Shown here one piece after another: positions 1 to 6,586 of a stretch of 6,677 nt of DNA (position 1 is the stretch's first letter; each line of letters opens with the position of its first letter). Source of the DNA: JALZCH01 sp036400075 (GTDB lineage Bacteria; Acidobacteriota; Blastocatellia; Pyrinomonadales; Pyrinomonadaceae); NCBI GenBank assembly GCA_036400075.1, contig DASWLV010000117.1:1-6677 (forward strand), read 5' to 3'. The notes beneath the pieces were generated by a model. That model searched no databases, was not told the origin of the DNA, and saw only the letters and a list, made by a program, of their open reading frames with translations. Made by a program: the position numbers and the translations under genes.

Positions 1-262
1 GATGTTTTTTGAAGGTTTTGTCGCCGAAATGTACGACCGGCTCGGCGGTTATATCGAACAGCGGCAGCAGGACGGCGCTTTTCGACTTGATGTTCAGCCG
101 CGCGTCGTCGTTCGCGCGTTTGTCGGAATGCTGATTCATCACTCGCTCAACAATATTTTGTGGGACAAAAAACGGCGACTTTTAGATATTTCCGATGAAG
201 AAGCCGCGCGCCAGTTTACCGAGATTTTACTTGGCGGCATCAAAATCGAGGATCAGGGTTAA
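1..262 (+). CDS. TetR/AcrR-family transcriptional repressor, C-terminal part only (5' truncated by window edge)
   Basis: This is the last 86 or so residues of a protein whose beginning lies outside the window. The Met codon at position 2 is probably internal. The visible part is all-helical, with a pattern typical of the ligand-binding and dimerisation domain of TetR/AcrR regulators: a segment FVAEMYDRLGGYIEQRQQDG, then a PRVVVRAFVGMLIHH helix, and a final helix around EEAARQFTEILLGGI. Family members are about 190-220 aa, so the DNA-binding helix-turn-helix, which is N-terminal, is missing here. The TAA stop (260-262) is 10 bp upstream of the adaptor start, and repressor genes next to RND operons usually repress them (AcrR, TtgR, MexR-like logic). 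Auto-repression of the whole operon by a drug-like ligand-responsive repressor is an inference. The operator would lie upstream of the window. The family assignment rests on the C-terminal domain alone, which is the variable part, so it is likely but not certain. Confidence 0.75.
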   Translation, partial: MFFEGFVAEMYDRLGGYIEQRQQDGAFRLDVQPRVVVRAFVGMLIHHSLNNILWDKKRRLLDISDEEAARQFTEILLGGIKIEDQG

Positions 263-263
263 A

Positions 264-268
264 GGCGG
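264..268 (+). promoter_or_regulatory. Probable ribosome binding site deciding the adaptor start
   Basis: A purine-rich GGCGG within AAAGGCGGAA sits 4 nt before the ATG at 273. It supports that Met over an upstream in-frame ATG at 195, which lies inside the repressor gene and would bury the lipoprotein signal. The short distance from the repressor stop (260-262) also allows translational coupling. Confidence 0.55.
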
Positions 269-272
269 AACG

Positions 273-1610
273 ATGAAGTTTTCTTTTTATAAAATAACGC
301 TATTTATTTTTACACTAGTTTTCGCAGCCGCGCTTGCAGCTTGCAGCGGTTCGCGGGCGGAATCGAACAAAACCGCTAATGCGAACGCAGCGCAGCCGAC
401 TGTTGTCAACGTCACGACTGCACCGGCTGTCTTGCGCGAGCTGCCGCAGTTTTTTGAAGCGACCGGAAATCTAGGGAGCGATCAACAGACGGACGTAGCG
501 CCGACAGTCGGCGGGAAAGTCGTGGCGGTTAATTTCGATGTCGGCGGTTACGTCAATCGCGGCGATGTTTTAGTCAAACTTGACGACCGCGATGCGCGGA
601 TTCGGCTCGAACAAGCTCAAGCGCAGTACGCGCAAGCTCAATCGCAAGTCAATTCCGCTCGTGCCGGAGTCGAACAGGCTCAAGCAAACGTCCGCCAAGT
701 CCGCGCCCAATTGGGACTTGGCGAGAACCAAACTTTTAACGTCAATAACGTCGCCGAAGTCGGTGCGGCGCGCGCGGCGCTCGATTTGGCGGAAAAACAG
801 CTTGTTCGTTTTGAACGCCTGATCGAAACCGGCGACGTTTCGCGCTCGCAGTATGACCAGCAAAAAGCGCAGCGCGACACGGCTCGCTCGCAATACGAAG
901 CGGCTTTGAACGGCGCAAATCAGCGTTTCGCCGCGATTCGCACCGCGCAGGCGCAAGTAGAAACGGCACAAGCGCAAGTCGGCGCCGCACAGCGAGCTGC
1001 CGAAGCCTCGCAAACGCAAATTGCTTCGGCGCAAAAAGCGATTACCGACACGACGATTTATTCTCCGATTAGCGGAACAATTCAGGAGCGCAACGCCGAC
1101 GCGGGCGAATTTATCGCCACGAGCGGCAAAATTGCAACGATTGTCCGCACTAATCCTTTACGGATGAGAATTGACGTTCCCGAACAATCAATCGGACAGG
1201 CTCGCGTCGGGCAATCAATTTCGTTGACGACGAGCGCGTACCCGGATCGGCAGTTTGCGGGAACGATTGTCAGAATTGTTCCGGGCTTAAATACCACTTC
1301 GCGGACGATGACCGCCGAAGCGGAAGTCAACAATATTGACGGGCTGTTGAAACCCGGACAGTTTGCGAGCGTAAAAATCCTGCTGCCCGAAGCGCGCCGC
1401 GCCGTGATGGTTCCGACTTCAGCCGTGCGTCAGGAAGGCACGACCGCTCGCGTTTATGTCATCAAAGACGGACGCGCGCAGGAAAGAATCGTCACACTCG
1501 GCGAAGTCGAAAGCGAAATGGTCGAAGTCAAAAACGGCGTTGCGCCGGACGAAAGAGTTGCGACAAACAATCTCGAACAAATTTACGACGGAGTACAAGT
1601 CAATCAATAG
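273..1610 (+). CDS. RND efflux periplasmic adaptor subunit (HlyD/AcrA membrane-fusion family), lipoprotein
   Basis: This 445-residue periplasmic adaptor would bridge the RND pump downstream to an outer-membrane channel. Residues 1-23 form a signal peptide (MKFSFYK then a hydrophobic run) ending in a lipobox LAAC with the acylated Cys at 24. An Asn/Ala-rich linker follows to about residue 45. The first half of the barrel-sandwich (lipoyl-like) domain is about 72-110 (GGKVVAVNFDVGGYVNRGD). A long Ala/Gln-rich alpha-helical hairpin with repeated AQAQ blocks spans about 112-256, with an internal spacer at 147-163. The second lipoyl half is about 258-292 (TTIYSPISGTIQERNADAGEF). A beta-barrel domain (about 296-372, including the GLLKPGQFASV motif) and a membrane-proximal domain (about 378-445) complete the AcrA-like order. 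Length is normal for the family (about 370-450). The start at 273 is chosen because the lipoprotein signal begins there. It lies 10 bp after the repressor and 84 bp before the pump. Substrate cannot be read from an adaptor. Confidence 0.93.
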   Translation: MKFSFYKITLFIFTLVFAAALAACSGSRAESNKTANANAAQPTVVNVTTAPAVLRELPQFFEATGNLGSDQQTDVAPTVGGKVVAVNFDVGGYVNRGDVLVKLDDRDARIRLEQAQAQYAQAQSQVNSARAGVEQAQANVRQVRAQLGLGENQTFNVNNVAEVGAARAALDLAEKQLVRFERLIETGDVSRSQYDQQKAQRDTARSQYEAALNGANQRFAAIRTAQAQVETAQAQVGAAQRAAEASQTQIASAQKAITDTTIYSPISGTIQERNADAGEFIATSGKIATIVRTNPLRMRIDVPEQSIGQARVGQSISLTTSAYPDRQFAGTIVRIVPGLNTTSRTMTAEAEVNNIDGLLKPGQFASVKILLPEARRAVMVPTSAVRQEGTTARVYVIKDGRAQERIVTLGEVESEMVEVKNGVAPDERVATNNLEQIYDGVQVNQ

Positions 1611-1614
1611 TTTT

Positions 1615-1686
1615 GTTCGTTGTTCGTCGTTTGTTGTTCGTTGCAAAAAGCAATTTACAACGAACAATGAACAACGAACAACGAAC
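1615..1686 (+). repeat. Inverted pair of CAACGAA heptamer arrays forming a long hairpin between adaptor and pump
   Basis: The left arm, 1616-1643, is four tandem units of TTCGTTG, with units 2 and 3 each one base off. The right arm, 1658-1685, is four tandem units of CAACGAA, with unit 2 one base off. The arms face each other across a 14-nt spacer (1644-1657) and pair over 28 positions with one C-A mismatch and two G-U wobbles. G1615-C1686 extends the stem by one pair. In the transcript this would be a strong but AU-rich stem ending 8 nt before the pump start codon, followed by a short T run (1690-1694). Possible roles are attenuation or RNA-end protection that sets the adaptor-to-pump ratio, or none, if this is only an expanded simple repeat. 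The repeat structure is seen directly. A role is inference. Confidence 0.85.
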
Positions 1687-1694
1687 CAATTTTT

Positions 1695-4600
1695 ATGCAG
1701 TGGTTAGCAGAAATTTGTGTTAAGCGCCCGGTTTTCGCCACGATGCTGGTTTTATCGCTCGTGACGGTCGGGACATTTTCGTTTTTCTCTCTCGGCGTTG
1801 ATCTTTTTCCGAAGATTGACTTTCCGACGATTACCGTAACGGTCATTAATCCGGGCGCGTCGCCGCAGGAAATCGAAACCGAAATTACCGAGAAAGTCGA
1901 AGAAGCCGTGAACACGGTGAGCGGAATTGACGAATTGCGCTCGACCTCGATTGAAGGTATCTCGCAGGTTTTCGTCCAGTTTGTGCTGGAAAAAGACGTA
2001 AACGTCGCCGCGCAGGAAGTCGAAAACCGCGTGCAGACCGTGATTCCCAACTTGCCGGAAACCGCCGAGCAGCCGACCGTGCAAAAGCTCGACACGGATG
2101 CCGCGCCGGTTTTGAGAATCGTCGTTTCTGCGCCGACTTCTTTGCGGGATGTCACGCAAGTCGCCGAAAATAAAATTAAAGAGCGGATCGAATCAATCGC
2201 CGGAGTCGGACAGATAACGATTATCGGCGGGCGCGAGCGGCAAATCAACGTCTGGGTTGACCCCGATAAAATGCGCTCGTACAGCATCACGCCGGGGGAA
2301 GTCACTAATGCGTTAAAAATCCAAAACGCAGAATTTCCGAGCGGTCGTCTTGATGAAGGCGCGAAAGAAACCGCCGTTCGCACAGTCGGCAAAATCAAAA
2401 ACCCGGAAGAATTTGCGAATGTCGTCGTCGCCACGCGCGGCAATTATCAAGTCAAAGTTAAGGATTTGGGCTATGTCGAAGATGGCGCGGAAGAAGTCCG
2501 TACCGAAGCTCGTTTGAACGGTCAGCCTGCCGTAACGTTGATCGTCTCGAAACAATCGGGACAAAACACGGTCGCCGTCGCGCACGGAATCAAGGAAAGA
2601 TTAAAGGAAATCGAGCCCACGCTGCCGAAAAACTATCAAATGCGGATTGTGGGCGACAACTCGATTTTTATCGAAGCCAGCTTGCACGCTATCGAAGAAC
2701 ACTTGGTCGTCGGCGGCTTTTTGGCGGCAATTGTCGTGTTTCTGTTTTTGTGGAGCATCCGCCCGACGTTTATTGCCGCTCTGGCAATTCCGACTTCGAT
2801 CATCTCGACTTTTGCGTTGATGAAAGTGATGGGCTATACGCTCAACTCGATCACAATGCTTTCGTTGACTTTGATGGTCGGAATCGTGATTGACGATGCG
2901 ATTGTCGTGCTGGAAAACATCTTTCGATATATCGAAGAAAAAGGAATGTCGCCGTTTCAGGCGGCAATCGAAGGCACGCGCGAAATCGGTCTCGCCGTTC
3001 TGGCAACGACGCTTTCGTTGATGGCGGTTTTCATCCCAATCGGATTTATGAGCGGCATCGTCGGGCGCTTTATGTCGTCGTTCGGTTTGACGGCGGCGTT
3101 TGCCGTCGGCGTTTCGCTGATCGTTTCGTTTACTTTAACTCCGATGCTCGCCGCGCGTTTGCTCAAACCACACAAAATAAAAGCCAAGCCGGAGATTTTG
3201 CCGAACGAAGAAATTAGCGATGGCGAAATGCTCGCAACGAACAACGAACAACGAACGACGAACAACGAACACGATTCAAAAGAAACCGGTTTTTACCGCT
3301 ATATTGATAACACTTACACCTGGCTTTTGAGATTTTCGATGTCACATCGCTGGGTAATCATCGGGCTGTGCGTACTGGTTTTCTTGAGCATCATTCCGCT
3401 GTTTATGTTCGTCGGCAAAAACTTTTTGCCTTCTGACGATCAATCGCAGTTTGAAATTTCGATTCGCGCGCCCGAAGGCAATAGCTTATCGGCAACTAGC
3501 GCGTTGTTTGAACGTATCGCGGCGGACGTTCGCAAAATGGAAGGTGTAACCGACACTTTGGTGACGGTCGGCGGCGGACAGCAGCAAATCGTCAATAGCG
3601 GCTCGATTTACGTCAAGCTGTCGGACATCGGCGAACGCTCTTTGTCGCAGGAAGGGATAATGGTCAAAGCGCGCGAGCTTTTAAAAAATTATCCTTCCGA
3701 GCTGCGAACCAGCGTCCAGCCGGTAGCGGCGTTTTCGGGCGGCGGTTTTCGCAACGCGAACGTGCAGTATTTGATTGCCGGACCGGACTTGAAACAGCTC
3801 GAAATATATTCGGCGAAGCTGCTCGAAAAGATGAAAACTATTCCCGACGCGGTTGACGTTGACTCGACGTTGATTAGCGGCAAACCGGAGCTTCAATTGA
3901 CGGTTGACCGCGACACGGCGGCTGATTTGGGCGTCCGCGTCGGCGATGTTTCGCAGGCTTTGAACACGCTTGTTGCCGGACAGGAAGCCACAAATTTTAA
4001 CGAAGGAACCGATCAATACGAGGTGCGCGTCCGCGCTCTTAATAATTATCGCGCGGATGTCGAAGGCTTAAAACGGATGATTGTGCCTTCGACCAAAGTC
4101 GGCTGGGTGACGCTTGACCGCGTGGTAAAAGTGTCGGAAGGAACGGGACCGAGCGCGGTTGATCGTCTCAATCGCCAGCGGCAAGTGACGCTTTTAGCAA
4201 ACACCAAACCGGGCGGCTCGGCGGCAAATATTCAAACGGCAATTAATCAGGCTGTTAAAGAATTGAGCCTGCCCGCCGGTTATACGACGGGCTACGTTGG
4301 GCAATCGAAGGAAATGAGCAAAGCGGGATTTTATTTTCTCGTCGCCATCGTTCTTTCGTTCGTCTTTATGTACATCGTGCTGGCGGCTCAGTTTGAATCG
4401 TTTATTCACCCGATTACCATTTTGCTGACGCTGCCGCTTTCGATTCCGTTCGGAATCTTGAGCTTGCTGATTGCCGGACAGACCGTCAATATCTTTTCCG
4501 GTCTCGGATTGCTGCTCTTGTTCGGCGTGGTCAAGAAAAATGCGATTTTGCAGATTGACCACACAAACGGCTTGCGGCAAAAAGGAATGGAACGCTACGA

Positions 4601-4919
4601 TGCGATTATTCAGGCAAACCGCGACCGACTCAGACCGATTTTGATGACGACGATTGCTCTCGTCGCCGGAATGATTCCGCTTGTCGTTTCAACCGGCGCA
4701 GGTGCGGGGACAAACCGTTCAATCGGCGTTCTCGTCGTCGGCGGTCAATCGCTCTGTTTGCTTTTAACATTGCTGGCTGTTCCGGTTTTCTATTCGATTT
4801 TCGACGATCTCGCAACCAGCCCGGTTTACGGTCGTGTTTCCCGATTTTTCGGCGGAATGTTCGGCGGTTTGCGGCGGCGTGTTGCGGGTGCGACAAGCGC
4901 GTTTTTCAGTACGAAATAA
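1695..4919 (+). CDS. RND-superfamily inner-membrane efflux pump (AcrB/MdtB-like, HAE1-type)
   Basis: This complete 1074-residue proton-driven pump would export substrates from periplasm or inner membrane through the adaptor. TM1 is about 12-34, followed by the first porter region (NPGASPQEIETEITEKVEEAV at 52-72). TM2-TM6 span about 338-484, TM7 about 553-573, a second porter region follows, and TM8-TM12 span about 878-1035. The proton-relay residues are present: D400 and D401 in TM4 (GIVIDDAIVVLEN, matching AcrB D407/D408) and K948 in TM10 (VVKKNAIL, matching AcrB K940). All twelve TMs and both halves are intact. The length is slightly above the usual 1020-1060. Part of the excess is a polar stretch at 491-530 in the TM6-TM7 cytoplasmic loop that includes residues encoded by a heptamer repeat (514-525). 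No Shine-Dalgarno sequence is visible before the ATG at 1695. Translation may rely on coupling or an unstructured AU-rich leader. Hydrophobe/drug export (HAE1) fits the motifs better than heavy-metal export, but the substrate is not known. Confidence 0.96.
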   Translation: MQWLAEICVKRPVFATMLVLSLVTVGTFSFFSLGVDLFPKIDFPTITVTVINPGASPQEIETEITEKVEEAVNTVSGIDELRSTSIEGISQVFVQFVLEKDVNVAAQEVENRVQTVIPNLPETAEQPTVQKLDTDAAPVLRIVVSAPTSLRDVTQVAENKIKERIESIAGVGQITIIGGRERQINVWVDPDKMRSYSITPGEVTNALKIQNAEFPSGRLDEGAKETAVRTVGKIKNPEEFANVVVATRGNYQVKVKDLGYVEDGAEEVRTEARLNGQPAVTLIVSKQSGQNTVAVAHGIKERLKEIEPTLPKNYQMRIVGDNSIFIEASLHAIEEHLVVGGFLAAIVVFLFLWSIRPTFIAALAIPTSIISTFALMKVMGYTLNSITMLSLTLMVGIVIDDAIVVLENIFRYIEEKGMSPFQAAIEGTREIGLAVLATTLSLMAVFIPIGFMSGIVGRFMSSFGLTAAFAVGVSLIVSFTLTPMLAARLLKPHKIKAKPEILPNEEISDGEMLATNNEQRTTNNEHDSKETGFYRYIDNTYTWLLRFSMSHRWVIIGLCVLVFLSIIPLFMFVGKNFLPSDDQSQFEISIRAPEGNSLSATSALFERIAADVRKMEGVTDTLVTVGGGQQQIVNSGSIYVKLSDIGERSLSQEGIMVKARELLKNYPSELRTSVQPVAAFSGGGFRNANVQYLIAGPDLKQLEIYSAKLLEKMKTIPDAVDVDSTLISGKPELQLTVDRDTAADLGVRVGDVSQALNTLVAGQEATNFNEGTDQYEVRVRALNNYRADVEGLKRMIVPSTKVGWVTLDRVVKVSEGTGPSAVDRLNRQRQVTLLANTKPGGSAANIQTAINQAVKELSLPAGYTTGYVGQSKEMSKAGFYFLVAIVLSFVFMYIVLAAQFESFIHPITILLTLPLSIPFGILSLLIAGQTVNIFSGLGLLLLFGVVKKNAILQIDHTNGLRQKGMERYDAIIQANRDRLRPILMTTIALVAGMIPLVVSTGAGAGTNRSIGVLVVGGQSLCLLLTLLAVPVFYSIFDDLATSPVYGRVSRFFGGMFGGLRRRVAGATSAFFSTK
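3235..3269 (+). repeat. In-frame CAACGAA heptamer array inside the pump gene
   Basis: Five tandem 7-bp units run from 3235 to 3269. Units 1-3 and 5 are exact CAACGAA, and unit 4 is CGACGAA. The array encodes pump residues 514-525 (ATNNEQRTTNNE), so three units make one seven-residue period (NNEQRTT). It lies in the cytoplasmic loop between TM6 and TM7, a site expected to tolerate insertions. It is in the same orientation as the right arm of the inter-gene hairpin at 1658-1685. Confidence 0.95.
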
Positions 4920-4939
4920 ATCGGTTTTAAAACCGATTT
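4918..4939 (+). terminator. Perfect 22-bp palindrome with T tail overlapping the pump stop; possible terminator
   Basis: The arms AAATCGGTTTT (4918-4928) and AAAACCGATTT (4929-4939) are exact reverse complements with no spacer, starting inside the TAA stop of the pump (4917-4919). The transcript could form a 7-9 bp stem with a tetraloop, with T4937-T4940 at the 3' side. The A arm and T tail make it look like a bidirectional, AT-rich intrinsic terminator. The GC core is only CGG/CCG, so termination strength is uncertain. Confidence 0.5.
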
Positions 4940-4943
4940 TGAC

Positions 4944-5008
4944 CGTTTAGAGGCGGTCTTCGACCGCCATTGCCATTCAACACGGCGGTTGAAGACCGCC
5001 TCTAAACG
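4944..5008. repeat. Nested palindromic element: 25-bp-stem hairpin whose arms are themselves small hairpins
   Basis: The outer arms, 4944-4968 and 4984-5008, pair over 25 positions with a single exception (G4962 against T4990, a G-U wobble in RNA), around a 15-nt loop. Each arm also contains its own hairpin: GGCGGTC-TTC-GACCGCC at 4952-4968 and GGCGGTT-GAA-GACCGCC at 4984-5000. It can therefore fold as one long stem or as two short ones. This architecture resembles REP/BIME or other dispersed palindromic repeats. The 5-bp sequence TTTTG occurs on both sides (4937-4941 and 5010-5014), close to but not abutting the arms. The element ends 5 nt before the monooxygenase Shine-Dalgarno sequence, so it would form part of that mRNA's leader if transcription begins upstream of it. 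Confidence 0.88.
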
Positions 5009-5013
5009 CTTTT

Positions 5014-5018
5014 GGAGG
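5014..5018 (+). promoter_or_regulatory. Shine-Dalgarno sequence setting the monooxygenase start
   Basis: GGAGG is followed by a 5-nt spacer before the ATG at 5024. This decides against an in-frame TTG at 5012, which would overlap the ribosome binding site itself. With the ATG start the FAD-binding GxGxxG begins at residue 9, the normal position for this family. Confidence 0.85.
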
Positions 5019-5023
5019 AAATT

Positions 5024-6586
5024 ATGGAAACGGATGTGATTATCGTCGGCGCGGGACCAACCGGACTTTCTTTGGCTTGTCAGCTTTTCAGATACGGAAT
5101 TGATTTCGTTATTCTCGATAAAAACGACGGAATTTCACGATATTCCAAAGCAATCGGCGTGCAGGCGCGGACGCTTGAGATTTATGAGCAAATCGGCTTG
5201 GCTCAGGATTTAGTTGCTCTCGGTGCCAAAGCCGAAAAAGCGCAGCTTGTCGAAGGCGGTGAAGTGCGCGGGAAAATCGAATTATCGGAAATCGGACAAG
5301 GTTTAAGCCCGTATCCTTTTCTGCTTCTGGTCGAGCAAAACAAACACGAAGAGTTTCTCTTAAATTACTTAAAAACCAACGGAAAAGACGTTCTCTGGCA
5401 AACCGAACTGTTAAGCTTTTCGCAAGATGAAAACGGCGTTACGGCAAATATAAAGACCGGCAACGGTGAGATAAAAACAATTCGCGCGAAATATCTTGTC
5501 GGCTGCGACGGCGCAAAAAGTCCGGTGCGTCACGGTTTGGATTTAACATTTGAAGGCAGCACTTTCGAGCGGCTTTTCTACGTCGCCGATGTCGAGATCA
5601 ATTGGAATTTCAGCCACGATTCGCTTTACGTTTGTCTGGCGCAAAGCACGATCACCGCGTTTTTTCCGCTGCCCGGCGAAAACCGTTTTCGCATCGTCGG
5701 CACGTTTCCCGAAAACGAAGAGAGGCGGGAAGGCGAGATTTTATACGAAGAAATCGAGCGCCAAATTGCCGCCGACACAAAATTAAATCTCGACATTCAC
5801 GATGTAAATTGGTTTTCGGTTTATCGCGTCCACTCGCGCCGTGTTAATAAATTTTCCGAAGGCAGATGCTTTCTCGCCGGAGACTCCGCTCACATTCACA
5901 CGCCGGCAGGTGCGCAGGGAATGAATACCGGAATTCAGGACGGCTACAATCTCGCCTGGAAAATAGCGCATGTTCTGCGGGGCAAAGCCGATCCGAAAAT
6001 TTTGGATTCTTATAATGAAGAACGGCTCGAAAACGCCAAAAATCTGCTCGAAACCACCGACCGCATTTTTGAATTCGGTGCCAGTCCCGAAACATTTACA
6101 TCATATATTCGCACGCATATTTTTCCATACCTCGCCAATTTCGCGTTGAATTTCGGTCCCGTGAAAAATTTCATTTTCCCGCTCATTTCGCAAATCGGAA
6201 TCAATTATCGCAACAGTTCTTTGAGCGATCATTTTGAAGACTCGAATTTTAAAATTAAATCAGGCGACCGAATGCCTTATTTTTTGATTGAAGGCACGAG
6301 CATTTACGAACGCCTGAAAGCTCCGAAATTTCACTTGCTCACGTTTTCAGACGGGGAAATTGATTCCAATGCTTTACGCGAACAAATCGGTGGTGAATTC
6401 GCTGATTTATTCGATTACAATGTTTTTCCGCTCTATCCGCGCGTCGCCGAAATTTTCGATGCAAACAAAACTTTTACGGTTCTGCTTCGCCCGGACAATT
6501 ACATCGCAACAGTTTTTGCAGGTATGGAAGACGACCGGATAAAAGCGTATTTTAATTCGCTTTCGAGAGCAAAGATTTTTGGATAA
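5024..6586 (+). CDS. FAD-dependent monooxygenase, aromatic hydroxylase type (PheA/TfdB, MhpA-like family)
   Basis: This complete 520-residue group A flavoprotein monooxygenase is expected to use NAD(P)H and O2 to hydroxylate an aromatic or polyketide-like ring in the cytoplasm. The N-terminal Rossmann motif GAGPTG is at 9-14, after a beta strand VIIV. The DG motif, which contacts FAD and NAD(P)H, is at D162-G163 (GCDGAKSPVR). The GD motif binding the FAD ribityl/pyrophosphate is at G286-D287 (FLAGDSAHIHTPAGAQGMN), and the following helix (TGIQDGYNLAWKIA) is the family's standard continuation. The C-terminal part, about 415-520, looks like the thioredoxin-fold domain of phenol hydroxylase-like enzymes, with LLRPDNYIATVF near the end. 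No signal peptide or TM segment is evident. Length matches the family (about 500-590). It could act in aromatic catabolism, in tailoring a secondary metabolite, or in drug inactivation as known for some relatives. No neighbour here decides among these. Placement after an efflux operon is suggestive only. Confidence 0.93.
   Translation: METDVIIVGAGPTGLSLACQLFRYGIDFVILDKNDGISRYSKAIGVQARTLEIYEQIGLAQDLVALGAKAEKAQLVEGGEVRGKIELSEIGQGLSPYPFLLLVEQNKHEEFLLNYLKTNGKDVLWQTELLSFSQDENGVTANIKTGNGEIKTIRAKYLVGCDGAKSPVRHGLDLTFEGSTFERLFYVADVEINWNFSHDSLYVCLAQSTITAFFPLPGENRFRIVGTFPENEERREGEILYEEIERQIAADTKLNLDIHDVNWFSVYRVHSRRVNKFSEGRCFLAGDSAHIHTPAGAQGMNTGIQDGYNLAWKIAHVLRGKADPKILDSYNEERLENAKNLLETTDRIFEFGASPETFTSYIRTHIFPYLANFALNFGPVKNFIFPLISQIGINYRNSSLSDHFEDSNFKIKSGDRMPYFLIEGTSIYERLKAPKFHLLTFSDGEIDSNALREQIGGEFADLFDYNVFPLYPRVAEIFDANKTFTVLLRPDNYIATVFAGMEDDRIKAYFNSLSRAKIFG

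Noticed and set aside
195..272. In-frame upstream ATG extending the adaptor by 26 residues
   Set aside because: It overlaps the repressor gene, has no ribosome binding site, and would put a charged stretch before a clear lipoprotein signal peptide that starts at 273.
947..1030. Repeated CAAGC/GCGCAAG-like DNA in the adaptor as a separate repeat element
   Set aside because: The repetition follows the coiled-coil AQAQ protein pattern normal for adaptor hairpins and needs no DNA-level explanation.
570..1034. Antisense open frame of 154 codons across the adaptor hairpin region
   Set aside because: It is Arg/Leu-rich shadow translation of the repetitive Ala/Gln codons of the adaptor, with no start signal or family.
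1615..1694. CRISPR-like array from the repeated heptamers
   Set aside because: Units are 7 bp, directly abutting and without spacers. This is a simple tandem repeat, with no cas genes nearby.
1655..2443. Antisense open frame of 262 codons across the start of the pump
   Set aside because: It is fully antisense to a well-supported gene, low in complexity (Ser/Thr-rich), and resembles no family. It reflects codon bias on the opposite strand.
4533..4538. Double lysine (K947-K948) in TM10 as an unusual proton-relay feature
   Set aside because: K948 aligns with the essential AcrB lysine, and a preceding Lys is, as far as I recall, common in HAE1-type relatives outside Proteobacteria.
4939..4944. 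TTGACC as a -35 promoter box for the monooxygenase
   Set aside because: Nothing like TATAAT lies 16-18 bp downstream. That stretch is GC-rich palindrome.
5012..5023. TTG start four codons upstream for the monooxygenase
   Set aside because: It lies within the Shine-Dalgarno region, and the ATG at 5024 has ideal spacing and leaves the GxGxxG motif at its usual place.
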